Part shown: piece after piece, positions 1 through 4,830 of the stretch
Position numbering within the stretch: the stretch's first letter is position 1
How the letters are laid out: the number at the start of each line of letters is the position of its first letter
Virus record (IMG/VR): IMGVR_UViG_3300032240_000827
Span: 1 to 20,545 of that record
Length of the DNA stretch: 20,545 bases
Source of the DNA: a virus
Reading direction: 5' to 3' (one strand)
Translations under genes and position numbers: made by a program
Notes under the pieces: model-generated
Told to the model about the DNA's origin: nothing
What the model saw: the letters and a program-made list of their open reading frames with translations, nothing else
Database searches by the model: none

Positions 1-1181
1 ATGTGGTACCACTCACCGGACACCTCGACGGCGTTGTCTAAGATCTCGTAATCACCGTTCTCAAGGAGAATGATCTCGTTGTCGTCAAGGTAATCCTCGT
101 CGTAGTACTCGTCGTTACAGTACACAACGTAGTCGCTGTGCACATAGTACTGATTACCCCTGCGGCCATACACATACTGGTAGTCGTGCTCCAGACATGA
201 CTGACACACATGGGTGTCCTCACTGCGGTTGACCCAGTAGCCATCGTCGTTAGATGTGCGGTCATCGCAAGACTCGCAGTTGAAGTAGTCCTCGTTGTCC
301 TCCTCGTCGTTGGCTAGACCATCGGTGCGGTTGCACGTGTACCGCCCGTTGCACTCCATGTACAGATGATCGTCACCGTCTGCAACGAGTTTGTCGTTGC
401 CATCGAGGAATGGCATGAGCACCGTGTTGTCGACCTCATGCTTGTCGAACTTCTCACCGTCTTGCCACGAGTACTTCTTGACGTAGCCCTGCTCTTTGAG
501 CCAGTGCTCAAGACCGCCGTCGACTTGGCTGTAGTCACCGTCACGGGTTGGCCGCAGGTAGGTGCGGACATAGTACTTGTCGCCCGTTTCTTTGTTGTCC
601 ATGCACAGCGCACGACTGAGCGTCTCACCGTTCAGAATACCCACCGCCATGTGCCAGCCATACTTGGGGTTGTAGACCTCGTAGGGATGGCGAGTCTTGC
701 CGTCAGCACAGCGCACACCGGAGCGATGCCAGACCATGCACGAGCCGGGGCCGTTGGCTAAATGATGGAGCATCTCGGCCATGGTGTGCACCAGCTTGTA
801 GTCGCTGTTCGTGCCGTAGCGTTGCACCAGATCACGGATGTCGTGGTCAGGCAGAGCAGGCCAGTGGCGGCGCAGATACTTGCCAACGGATGTGACCGTC
901 TGCTTGTCGGTGATACCTGCACGCTCGTCCCTAGTGTAGGCAATGCGTGCGGCATCGTTGACCGACTGATGCGGCCATTCGAGGAGGAGCTGCTGCCAGT
1001 CATGCGGACGTGCCGCCTTCATTGCCGCCCATACGATGGGATGCAAGTCGTACTTGGTAGTCTCGCGGTAGAACCAGTCGTTCTCCCTTGGCAGTATGTT
1101 TCGCGTACTTGAATAGCGCAAGATGTGCTTGGCCTGCAAAAAGATTTCCATCATAGTCTTGGGGTTGTAAGTGTCGTTCAC
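1..1181 (-). CDS. Cys-rich phage protein of unknown function, partial (C-terminus beyond left edge)
   Basis: Reading the minus strand from a GTG at 1181 gives 393 uninterrupted codons that leave the window without a stop. The GTG is preceded by AAGGAG (1195-1190) at 8 nt spacing, so this start is well supported. The N-terminal ~200 residues are globular, Trp-rich and mostly charged. A segment around HPYEVYNPKYGWHMAV recalls hypothetical proteins of other environmental phages (from memory). The visible C-terminal third is very acidic (Asp/Glu/Tyr-rich) and carries Cys at about 277, 283, 302, 305, 326, 329 and 355, including CESC and CQSC, compatible with one or two zinc knuckles. It is the most downstream visible gene of the leftward operon. 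Function is unknown; zinc binding is inferred only from Cys spacing. Confidence 0.85.
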   Translation of the reverse strand, partial: MNDTYNPKTMMEIFLQAKHILRYSSTRNILPRENDWFYRETTKYDLHPIVWAAMKAARPHDWQQLLLEWPHQSVNDAARIAYTRDERAGITDKQTVTSVGKYLRRHWPALPDHDIRDLVQRYGTNSDYKLVHTMAEMLHHLANGPGSCMVWHRSGVRCADGKTRHPYEVYNPKYGWHMAVGILNGETLSRALCMDNKETGDKYYVRTYLRPTRDGDYSQVDGGLEHWLKEQGYVKKYSWQDGEKFDKHEVDNTVLMPFLDGNDKLVADGDDHLYMECNGRYTCNRTDGLANDEEDNEDYFNCESCDDRTSNDDGYWVNRSEDTHVCQSCLEHDYQYVYGRRGNQYYVHSDYVVYCNDEYYDEDYLDDNEIILLENGDYEILDNAVEVSGEWYH

Positions 1182-1207
1182 TTTGTTTTCTCCTTGGGAT
1201 ACACAAT

Positions 1208-1226
1208 GGCACTGGGCGGCAGTGCC
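1208..1226. repeat. Intercistronic hairpin beside palindrome copy 1
   Basis: GGCACTG (1208-1214) and CAGTGCC (1220-1226) form a perfect 7-bp inverted repeat with a 5-nt loop. In the leftward transcript it lies between palindrome copy 1 and the ribosome site of the Cys-rich gene, so the 73-nt gap carries two consecutive hairpins. Neither is followed by a convincing U-tract, so simple intrinsic termination is not supported. Confidence 0.6.
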
Positions 1227-1236
1227 CACCGTTAAA

Positions 1237-1253
1237 GGGGGAACCGTTCCCCC
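1237..1253. repeat. Intercistronic palindrome copy 1
   Basis: This is a GGGGGAACCGTTCCCCC element, with 8-nt inverted arms around a single central base. It starts 1 nt after the TAA stop of the 67-aa minus-strand gene. In RNA it would fold as a stable G-C stem with a 3-nt loop. It is one of five copies in this operon. Confidence 0.9.
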
Positions 1254-1254
1254 G

Positions 1255-1458
1255 TTATTCCTTGCACAAAATATCGTCACGGATGATGTCGAGCTGAGCG
1301 AGTACCTCATGGCGCTTGCCCTTGAAGCCCATCATCTTGAGCGTGGAGTAGGCCGTTGGCCCACGGGATTTGCTTAAGCCTTTCATCTCTAGCTTGAGCA
1401 TGGCACGCAGTGTGAGGATGCGTGCCGCTTCGATCTGGTGTCCGGTCAGTGTTGTCAC
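1255..1458 (-). CDS. Small phage protein of unknown function (67 aa)
   Basis: The gene starts at GTG (1458-1456) with AAAGGAG about 6 nt upstream. The start overlaps the TGA of the preceding 59-aa gene as GTGA, which implies translational coupling. The protein is basic and predicted helical, with an N-terminal helix around HQIEAARILTLRAMLKLE and a middle segment GPTAYSTLKMMGFKGKR. Short proteins of this pattern occur in other environmental phages (from memory) without an assigned role. The TAA stop is followed 1 nt later by palindrome copy 1. A DNA- or RNA-binding role would fit size and charge but has no direct support. Confidence 0.85.
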   Translation of the reverse strand: MTTLTGHQIEAARILTLRAMLKLEMKGLSKSRGPTAYSTLKMMGFKGKRHEVLAQLDIIRDDILCKE

Positions 1459-1634
1459 TTGCTTTCTCCTTTGGTTAAATCACACAATTCATTCAGGCGT
1501 GAGCGCACTTGCTCAACCTGATGCCGCACATATGTGCGCCGCTCGATGCTGTCCAAGTTGTCCAGCACATAGCGCAGACGCGCTCTCATGTCATCGAGCT
1601 CAATGTGCCACTCGTGCTCTTGTCCTTCAGTCAT
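1455..1634 (-). CDS. Small charged helical protein (59 aa)
   Basis: ATG at 1634 is preceded by AAGGAG with about 6 nt spacing, and the frame runs 59 codons to TGA (1457-1455). That stop overlaps the GTG of the next gene by 2 nt. The product is almost entirely charged and helical, with heptad-like spacing of Leu/Val around DDMRARLRYVLDNLDSIERR, so a short coiled coil is plausible. It sits between palindrome copy 2 (upstream) and the 67-aa gene (downstream) and is probably co-translated with the latter. Function is not recognised. The strong ribosome site and the coupled overlap are the main evidence that it is a real gene despite its size. Confidence 0.75.
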   Translation of the reverse strand: MTEGQEHEWHIELDDMRARLRYVLDNLDSIERRTYVRHQVEQVRSRLNELCDLTKGESK

Positions 1635-1656
1635 CTTCTTTCTCCTTGGGTTGAAT

Positions 1657-1673
1657 GGGGGAACCGTTCCCCC
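1657..1673. repeat. Intercistronic palindrome copy 2
   Basis: This GGGGGAACCGTTCCCCC copy lies 1 nt after the TAA of the 240-aa minus-strand gene and ends shortly before the AAGGAG that serves the 59-aa gene. It is identical to copies 1 and 5 over the 17-nt core. Confidence 0.9.
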
Positions 1674-1674
1674 G

Positions 1675-2397
1675 TTAAATAATCTCTACGCCATGCCATG
1701 TGTGCGGCACGACTTCGGTGGGTTCAAGTGCCTCAATAATCTTGAGTGCCTTGTCGATGCGGTGGATTACATTGCCGTTCTCCTCGGTTGGGTTGAGTTG
1801 GTACAGGCGCTCGGCATTGGCAAGCTCCGTTTGTGTGCGCTTGATGAGCTTGGCCTTCGCCCGCTTGTGCTGTGCAGGCAGGGTCACCCGCTGAAAAGGA
1901 ATCTTTCGCTTGGCTTTGGGTTTGTATGGCAGTGCGGCGAACGCATCAGCGATGGCGTTCTTGATGTGTGCGGGTATCCAGTCCGTCCAGTGCATACCGT
2001 TGTTCGGGATGGGCGATCCCTTGCCCGTGTCGTTGTGCTCCTTGACCATCTGCGAGGGATGCAGTGTGAGCTTGGTGCTCGGCATCGAGAACTTGGCTAC
2101 GAGTTTCTCCATCACCTTGATGTAGGCATCGAACACCTCGATGCGTTCGGGCGGTTGCTTATCGGGTTTGTACTTGCGCCCGATCTTGGCGTTACTCAGC
2201 TCTGCCCGCAGTGGTTGGAGCAGGTCTTGCCACGCTTGTTTGCGTACAGTGCGAGTGATGCGGTCGGTTCTTTGAACTTCCTTTAGGGATGCAACATCCT
2301 TTTTAATCTGCTCGATGCGGTAGGGATGGAGCTTGAGGGTGCGCGTGAGGTGATCGTGAAGATCGTTGGGTTTCATCTTGACATACGATTCGTACAT
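1675..2397 (-). CDS. Basic phage protein of unknown function (240 aa)
   Basis: The chosen start is ATG at 2397, preceded by AAAGGA at about 10 nt. An in-frame TTG at 2442 would add 15 residues but has no good ribosome site. The protein is strongly basic and largely helical. Its N-terminal ~60 residues are charged helices, a Lys/Arg-rich stretch follows the middle (KPKAKRKIPFQ), and the C-terminal ~60 residues (TQTELANAERLYQLNPTEEN) look like a helical hairpin. No catalytic motif is visible. It is the first gene downstream of the 430-nt control-like gap and is followed by palindrome copy 2. A nucleic-acid-binding role is suggested only by charge; the family is not recognised. Confidence 0.8.
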   Translation of the reverse strand: MYESYVKMKPNDLHDHLTRTLKLHPYRIEQIKKDVASLKEVQRTDRITRTVRKQAWQDLLQPLRAELSNAKIGRKYKPDKQPPERIEVFDAYIKVMEKLVAKFSMPSTKLTLHPSQMVKEHNDTGKGSPIPNNGMHWTDWIPAHIKNAIADAFAALPYKPKAKRKIPFQRVTLPAQHKRAKAKLIKRTQTELANAERLYQLNPTEENGNVIHRIDKALKIIEALEPTEVVPHTWHGVEII

Positions 2398-2440
2398 GGC
2401 AGGTTTTTCCTTTAGAGATGGGTGAGGCAGGTAGTTTAGC

Positions 2441-2533
2441 AAGGAGCCTGCCGTGTGTAAAGAGGATGTCCAAAGATTTGTTCCTTACTAGACAAGACTC
2501 GGGGACGCTGGAACCCGCATGGTTACTAGGGCC
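2441..2533 (+). repeat. Left copy of a diverged inverted duplication
   Basis: Blocks read in order on the + strand are AAGGAGC (2441), GTGTGTAAAGAG (2453), TGTCC (2467), CCAAAGATT, TAGACAAG (2489) and GCATGGTTACTAGGGC (2517). Each recurs in the same order on the minus strand from 2795 to 2695. AAGGAG followed by GTG also starts a 12-codon mini-ORF ending in TAG. The similarity was found by eye. Confidence 0.5.
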
Positions 2534-2639
2534 GTGGCAAAACTGACCCACTTTGTCTATCTTTTTTCTGGAGTTTTTAAACTTGAGCAAAAGTGTCCTT
2601 TTGAATGTGGAAAAATGCACCCCCTTGTGAAGGGACGCT

Positions 2640-2679
2640 CCTATATATATAAATACTTTTAAAAAGATATATATATAGG
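2640..2679. repeat. AT-rich perfect inverted repeat
   Basis: CCTATATATATA (2640-2651) and TATATATATAGG (2668-2679) are 12-nt perfect inverted arms around a 16-nt A/T-rich loop. The element could act as an easily melted origin core, as a cruciform, or as a source of -10-like TATATA sequence for either strand. It sits between the two inward-facing copies of the diverged duplication. Confidence 0.8.
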
Positions 2680-2694
2680 GCCAGAAGTTCGGAC

Positions 2695-2795
2695 GCCCAG
2701 TAACCACGCCGTTTGTGGCAGGCCCTACGCTTGTCGACTACGCCATAATCTTGGACTAGCTCGGGACAGCTCTTTAGACACTGTAAAAGCTCCTT
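2695..2795 (-). repeat. Right copy of a diverged inverted duplication
   Basis: On the minus strand this segment reads AAGGAGC (from 2795), GTGTCTAAAGAG (2781), TGTCC (2768), CCAAGATT, TCGACAAG (2737) and GCGTGGTTACTGGGC (2709), collinear with the left copy apart from a ~10-nt insertion. AAGGAG plus GTG (2781-2779) opens an 18-codon mini-ORF to TAG, possibly a leader peptide or the relic of a gene start. Confidence 0.5.
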
Positions 2796-2805
2796 AATCA
2801 TGGAC

Positions 2806-2822
2806 GGGGGAACCGTTCCCCC
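2806..2822. repeat. Intercistronic palindrome copy 3
   Basis: This core copy carries one extra C on the right side. It follows the 73-aa gene's TGA after TTAA, giving TGATTAA (two stops in overlapping frames) before the hairpin. AAGGAG follows 11 nt downstream of the core in the leftward transcript. Confidence 0.9.
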
Positions 2823-2827
2823 CTTAA

Positions 2828-3049
2828 TCACTTGAACAGGTCTTGCTGTTTGGGTTGCTTGCTGAGCCATTGGAAGAAGGCTTCGTCCGTGGTGAAGGTG
2901 AGGCCTCGTTCGTTGAGAGCCTTGCGCTTGTAGACGTAGACAACGTATTGACTGCCGCCATTGGGGTAGTGGTATTCCATCTGGTAGTCCGTCACGCCGA
3001 GCGTGACTGTGCCTACGGACTTGATACGGTATTGGTTGAGGTTACGCAT
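2828..3049 (-). CDS. Small protein ending in a sliding-clamp-binding-like motif (73 aa)
   Basis: The start is ATG at 3049 with AAGGAG about 6 nt upstream, embedded in the last codons of the preceding gene; the two genes are 2 nt apart. The open frame continues upstream but has no ribosome site there. The N-terminal two thirds alternate hydrophobic and polar residues (VGTVTLGVTDYQMEYHYPNG, then QYVVYVYKRK), suggesting a small beta-sheet fold. A helix with FFQWLSK follows. The C-terminus is KQQDLFK: QQDLF matches the bacterial beta-clamp-binding consensus QL(S/D)LF in all but position two, and lies at the extreme end where such motifs often sit. The clamp link is inferred; the family is not recognised. 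Confidence 0.8.
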   Translation of the reverse strand: MRNLNQYRIKSVGTVTLGVTDYQMEYHYPNGGSQYVVYVYKRKALNERGLTFTTDEAFFQWLSKQPKQQDLFK

Positions 3050-3051
3050 GG

Positions 3052-3240
3052 TTATTCTCCTTGGATTGCAATGAACATTTGATCGGCTGTGGGTTCGTTG
3101 AGCGCCCACCATTCGAGGTTGCCGTACTTGGGGTTTCGCTTGGCGATGTCGTACAGCGTGACGCCATGCTCTGATGTGAATTTGACGATCTGCCCCTCGA
3201 ATTGGGGGCGCACTTTAGCGTTGGTGGTTTCAAAAGCCAT
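3052..3240 (-). CDS. Small protein of unknown function (62 aa)
   Basis: ATG at 3240 begins 62 codons ending with TAA just upstream of the next gene. Its ribosome site is weak (GAAAG about 10 nt upstream), unlike the other leftward genes, and it lies behind a three-hairpin cluster, so its expression may be set by structure or by its own promoter; the minus strand has a -10-like TATAAC about 20 nt before the start. The protein is compact with one Trp pair (NLEWWALNE), and TLYDIAKRNPKYGNLEWW suggests a short helical segment. No known domain is recognised. It is probably translated with the following 73-aa gene, whose ribosome site it contains. Confidence 0.75.
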   Translation of the reverse strand: MAFETTNAKVRPQFEGQIVKFTSEHGVTLYDIAKRNPKYGNLEWWALNEPTADQMFIAIQGE

Positions 3241-3283
3241 GGTTAATTACTTTCAGTTATATGGATTGGACAAGGGAAAGAAC

Positions 3284-3345
3284 ACCGCAAGAGCCTCTCT
3301 CTTGCGGTTATGCGGGAAACGCATAAGGGGGGAACCGTTCCCCCC
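3284..3345. repeat. Three contiguous hairpins, including palindrome copy 4
   Basis: Three perfect inverted repeats abut with no spacer: ACCGCAAGAG/CTCTTGCGGT (3284-3293, 3299-3308, 5-nt loop), TTATGCG/CGCATAA (3308-3314, 3320-3326, 5-nt loop) and the fourth palindrome copy, extended to GGGGGGAAC/GTTCCCCCC (3327-3345). In the leftward transcript they follow the TGATTAA stop of the 138-aa gene. No U-tract follows, so an RNA-stability or protein-binding structure, or a polarity element, is likelier than a simple terminator. Confidence 0.85.
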
Positions 3346-3349
3346 TTAA

Positions 3350-3766
3350 TCACAGAGCGGCCTTGAAAGCCTTTTTCTGTGCGGGTGTCAGGGCGGCGTA
3401 CTCCTTGAGCAGTTTCGCAACGACATCGACCTCGACCTTGGCCGAACTACTACGCTTTGCGGCCTTGGCATCAGCCGCACCAGTGGCAACATCGACCAAG
3501 TAGCGCACACGGTTGTACGGCTTGCTATCCTTGATGAACGTCAGTTCCCCGCCATTGCGACTCGGATGTGGTTGCACATCCATGACTTCAGCGACATACG
3601 CCACGGCAAAGGGTTTGATGTCAGGCCCGACAATGCCCGCCTTGGCAAGGGCCTCCGCCCATTTGTCCGATTGCGCCTCAATCTGTTTGAACACCGCAGA
3701 GGCGGCGGCGTATGCGTTGCTGTTCATGGCGATGAAAGCCTTAACGTGGTTGATTGCTTTGCTCAT
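3350..3766 (-). CDS. Ala/Lys-rich protein of unknown function (138 aa), first gene of leftward operon
   Basis: ATG at 3766 follows AAGGAG at about 8 nt, and the gene ends with TGA directly before the three-hairpin cluster. The N-terminal ~45 residues form Ala-rich helices (AYAAASAVFKQIEAQSDKW). A central segment with PHPSRNGGELTF and YNRVRYLVDV looks like beta structure. The C-terminal ~45 residues are Lys/Ala-rich, with a Ser-Lys linker and a final helix TPAQKKAFKAAL, giving a basic tail that could contact nucleic acid. It is the first recognisable leftward gene, so it is probably expressed early if this operon is early. No family is recognised. Confidence 0.85.
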   Translation of the reverse strand: MSKAINHVKAFIAMNSNAYAAASAVFKQIEAQSDKWAEALAKAGIVGPDIKPFAVAYVAEVMDVQPHPSRNGGELTFIKDSKPYNRVRYLVDVATGAADAKAAKRSSSAKVEVDVVAKLLKEYAALTPAQKKAFKAAL

Positions 3767-3784
3767 TTGGAAACTCCTTGGAAT

Positions 3785-3801
3785 GGGGGAACCGTTCCCC
3801 C
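3785..3801. repeat. Palindrome copy 5, at the head of the leftward operon
   Basis: This is an identical 17-nt core, located 15 nt before the AAGGAGTTTCC ribosome site of the 138-aa gene. Unlike the other copies it has no intact gene upstream. The flank reads CAAC on the minus strand where copies 1 and 2 read TAAC (stop codon plus C), so the element may have moved with, or outlived, a gene end. Confidence 0.9.
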
Positions 3802-4097
3802 GTTGCTTTGCTCAGGGCCAATCCCTAAGCTAACTCCATTGTGCACACCCCCCGTTTTGATCGGGGTTGAGCCCCTTGTTTTCGGGGTATTTTCGGCCTC
3901 ATTTTCCCCCTGAAACGGCAACTTTCGACCCCCACCCATCCCCCACCACCCCTTTTTGACGACCCCCGACCATCAGGACTACAACACTGTTTCTCACCCG
4001 CAAATCCAATTTTTCAAAACTCAGCCCCAACATGACCCACCCCAAAAATTTTATAAAAATTTCCATGCACTCTTGTCCAACATTTGACACAGCCCAT
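3802..4097. other. Divergent intergenic region with extreme C/G strand asymmetry; packaging-site or promoter candidate
   Basis: No gene is supported here. By hand count, 3921-4090 has about 67 C and 13 G on the + strand. Two small GC hairpins (CCCCG/CGGGG near 3847 and CCCC/GGGG near 3871) are followed by the C-tract block and an A/T-rich stretch around 4045-4060 that contains TATAAA on both strands. On the minus strand TTGGAC lies about 19 nt upstream of TATAAA, a weak leftward promoter candidate. Position directly upstream of TerS is typical for a cos or pac site. The function is inferred from position only. Confidence 0.4.
3929..3952 (-). other. G-quadruplex-forming motif on minus strand
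   Basis: The + strand has C5-A-C3-AT-C5-ACCA-C4. The minus strand therefore has four G-tracts of at least 3 G with loops of 4, 2 and 1 nt, which satisfies the usual G-quadruplex pattern. If the leftward operon starts near 4050 this would be in its 5' untranslated RNA. Confidence 0.6.
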
Positions 4098-4130
4098 AAA
4101 AAAATCCCCGGAGGTTGCCCGCCGGGGATT
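4098..4130 (-). terminator. Leftward-reading intrinsic terminator overlapping the TerS upstream region
   Basis: AATCCCCGG (4103-4111) and CCGGGGATT (4122-4130) are perfect 9-nt arms with a 10-nt loop. On the minus strand the stem is followed directly by seven T (4104-4098), the standard intrinsic terminator layout. It would stop leftward transcription coming from the packaging genes. There is no U-tract on the rightward side. Confidence 0.75.
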
Positions 4131-4137
4131 GAAGGAG

Positions 4138-4830
4138 ATGTTCTACCATCCCAAGGAGAAGCGACAAGACCTTGCGGCGTCACTCACATGTAGTGTACAC
4201 TTTGTCCAACGAGGAAACAAGTGCACGCCAGCACCACCCTACGCAATGTTAGAACACCTGATTGACGGCGAATTTGAACCAGCAGTGGAAGACAGCCCTG
4301 CGGCTATGCCTACGCCTATTCAAAAGGCAGACGCGGCGCAAACGATCGACGCCCAAGTCAAGACAGCCGAGTGGCTCAAAGAGCTGGGGCTGGATGATGA
4401 AGAGATTGAAGCCAAGGCAGACGCCCAAGCAGCACGCAAGTCTTTTGCCTCTCTGGTTACCGGCCAGTCAGCCCCCAATACACAGGTCGCCCTGTCACAG
4501 ATTAAAACCCCAGCGGCTGTTCAGCATCTGGTGGGCATGCTCACTGCCTACGACTGGCAGTTCGTGGAGCAGGCCAAGGAGCTGCGCGGCTACGCCGTGG
4601 CGCAGATTCTGGAAGAAACAAAACACTCCGACGCCCGCATCCGGCTCAAAGCTCTTGATATGCTGGGCAAGGTCACGGAAGTCGCGCTGTTCACCGAACG
4701 GGTGGAGGTCAAGAAGGCCGACATGTCGGACGATGAGCTGGAGACCCGGATCAAGGACAAGCTCAACCGGTTCATGCAAGTCGTTGATGTTGTGGATGTT
4801 TCTGAAGTGACGCCGCCCAATGCAGCTTGA
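4138..4830 (+). CDS. terS: Putative terminase small subunit (TerS)
   Basis: This frame ends 11 nt inside TerL, the usual place for TerS, the DNA-recognition subunit of the packaging motor. The ~230-aa acidic protein has a variable N-terminus, a Pro/Ala linker, a middle helical region (ELGLDDEEIEAKADAQAARK) and a conserved-looking C-terminal part (SDARIRLKALDMLGKVTEVALFTERVEV) that recalls TerS-like proteins of related phages (from memory). The start is uncertain. ATG 4138 is touched by AAGGAG with no spacing, though GGGGA lies 9 nt upstream. ATG 4246 has no ribosome site, and the frame stays open back to TTG 4084 through the terminator. A perfect 10-bp palindrome at 4192-4201 within this zone hints that part of it may be regulatory or packaging DNA. 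Confidence 0.65.
   Translation: MFYHPKEKRQDLAASLTCSVHFVQRGNKCTPAPPYAMLEHLIDGEFEPAVEDSPAAMPTPIQKADAAQTIDAQVKTAEWLKELGLDDEEIEAKADAQAARKSFASLVTGQSAPNTQVALSQIKTPAAVQHLVGMLTAYDWQFVEQAKELRGYAVAQILEETKHSDARIRLKALDMLGKVTEVALFTERVEVKKADMSDDELETRIKDKLNRFMQVVDVVDVSEVTPPNAA
4192..4210. promoter_or_regulatory. Palindrome AGTGTACACT followed by TTGTCCAAC
   Basis: AGTGTACACT (4192-4201) is a perfect 10-bp palindrome. TTGTCCAAC (4202-4210) repeats the nonamer at 4074-4082, and TTGTCCAA occurs on the minus strand near 3266-3274. Together they could be an operator or packaging-protein site, but chance is not excluded. Confidence 0.3.

Larger units (their letters stand above)
2398..2827. other. 430-nt intergenic region, candidate origin or control region
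   Basis: Reading frames across this gap cross the palindromes and give low-complexity products, so I call no gene. From left to right it holds a ~95-nt segment (2441-2533), a run of T/A-rich DNA with weak hairpin potential (2560-2635), a perfect AT palindrome (2640-2679), a second diverged copy of the first segment in opposite orientation (2695-2795), and palindrome copy 3. Inverted repeats around an easily melted AT core resemble replication origins or bidirectional control regions, but no iteron set or consensus promoter could be fixed by eye. Confidence 0.4.

Noticed and set aside
366-1112. Plus-strand reading frames at the left end (131 and 116 aa)
   Set aside because: They run antisense to the continuous minus-strand Cys-rich gene, have odd composition and lack ribosome sites.
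1588-2286. 232-aa plus-strand frame
   Set aside because: Mirror image of the 240-aa minus-strand gene, crosses palindrome copy 2 and has no ribosome site.
2303-2707. 134-aa minus-strand frame
   Set aside because: Reads through the AT palindrome and duplicated segments and overlaps the 240-aa gene in another frame; low-complexity product.
2440-2820. tRNA gene in the intergenic gap
   Set aside because: No T-arm GTTCRANNC box or cloverleaf found on either strand by eye.
2577-2870. 97-aa minus-strand frame with GGTVPPS
   Set aside because: The GGTVPPS stretch is only the palindrome translated. The frame starts inside the 73-aa gene with no ribosome site and ends in AT-rich DNA.
1237-3801. Palindromes as a CRISPR array
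   Set aside because: Only five copies, separated by whole genes of unequal length rather than uniform spacers, and no cas genes.
3899-4183. 94-aa minus-strand frame between the operons
   Set aside because: Gly/Val-rich product of the skewed C-tract DNA. It reads through the terminator and has no ribosome site or family pattern.
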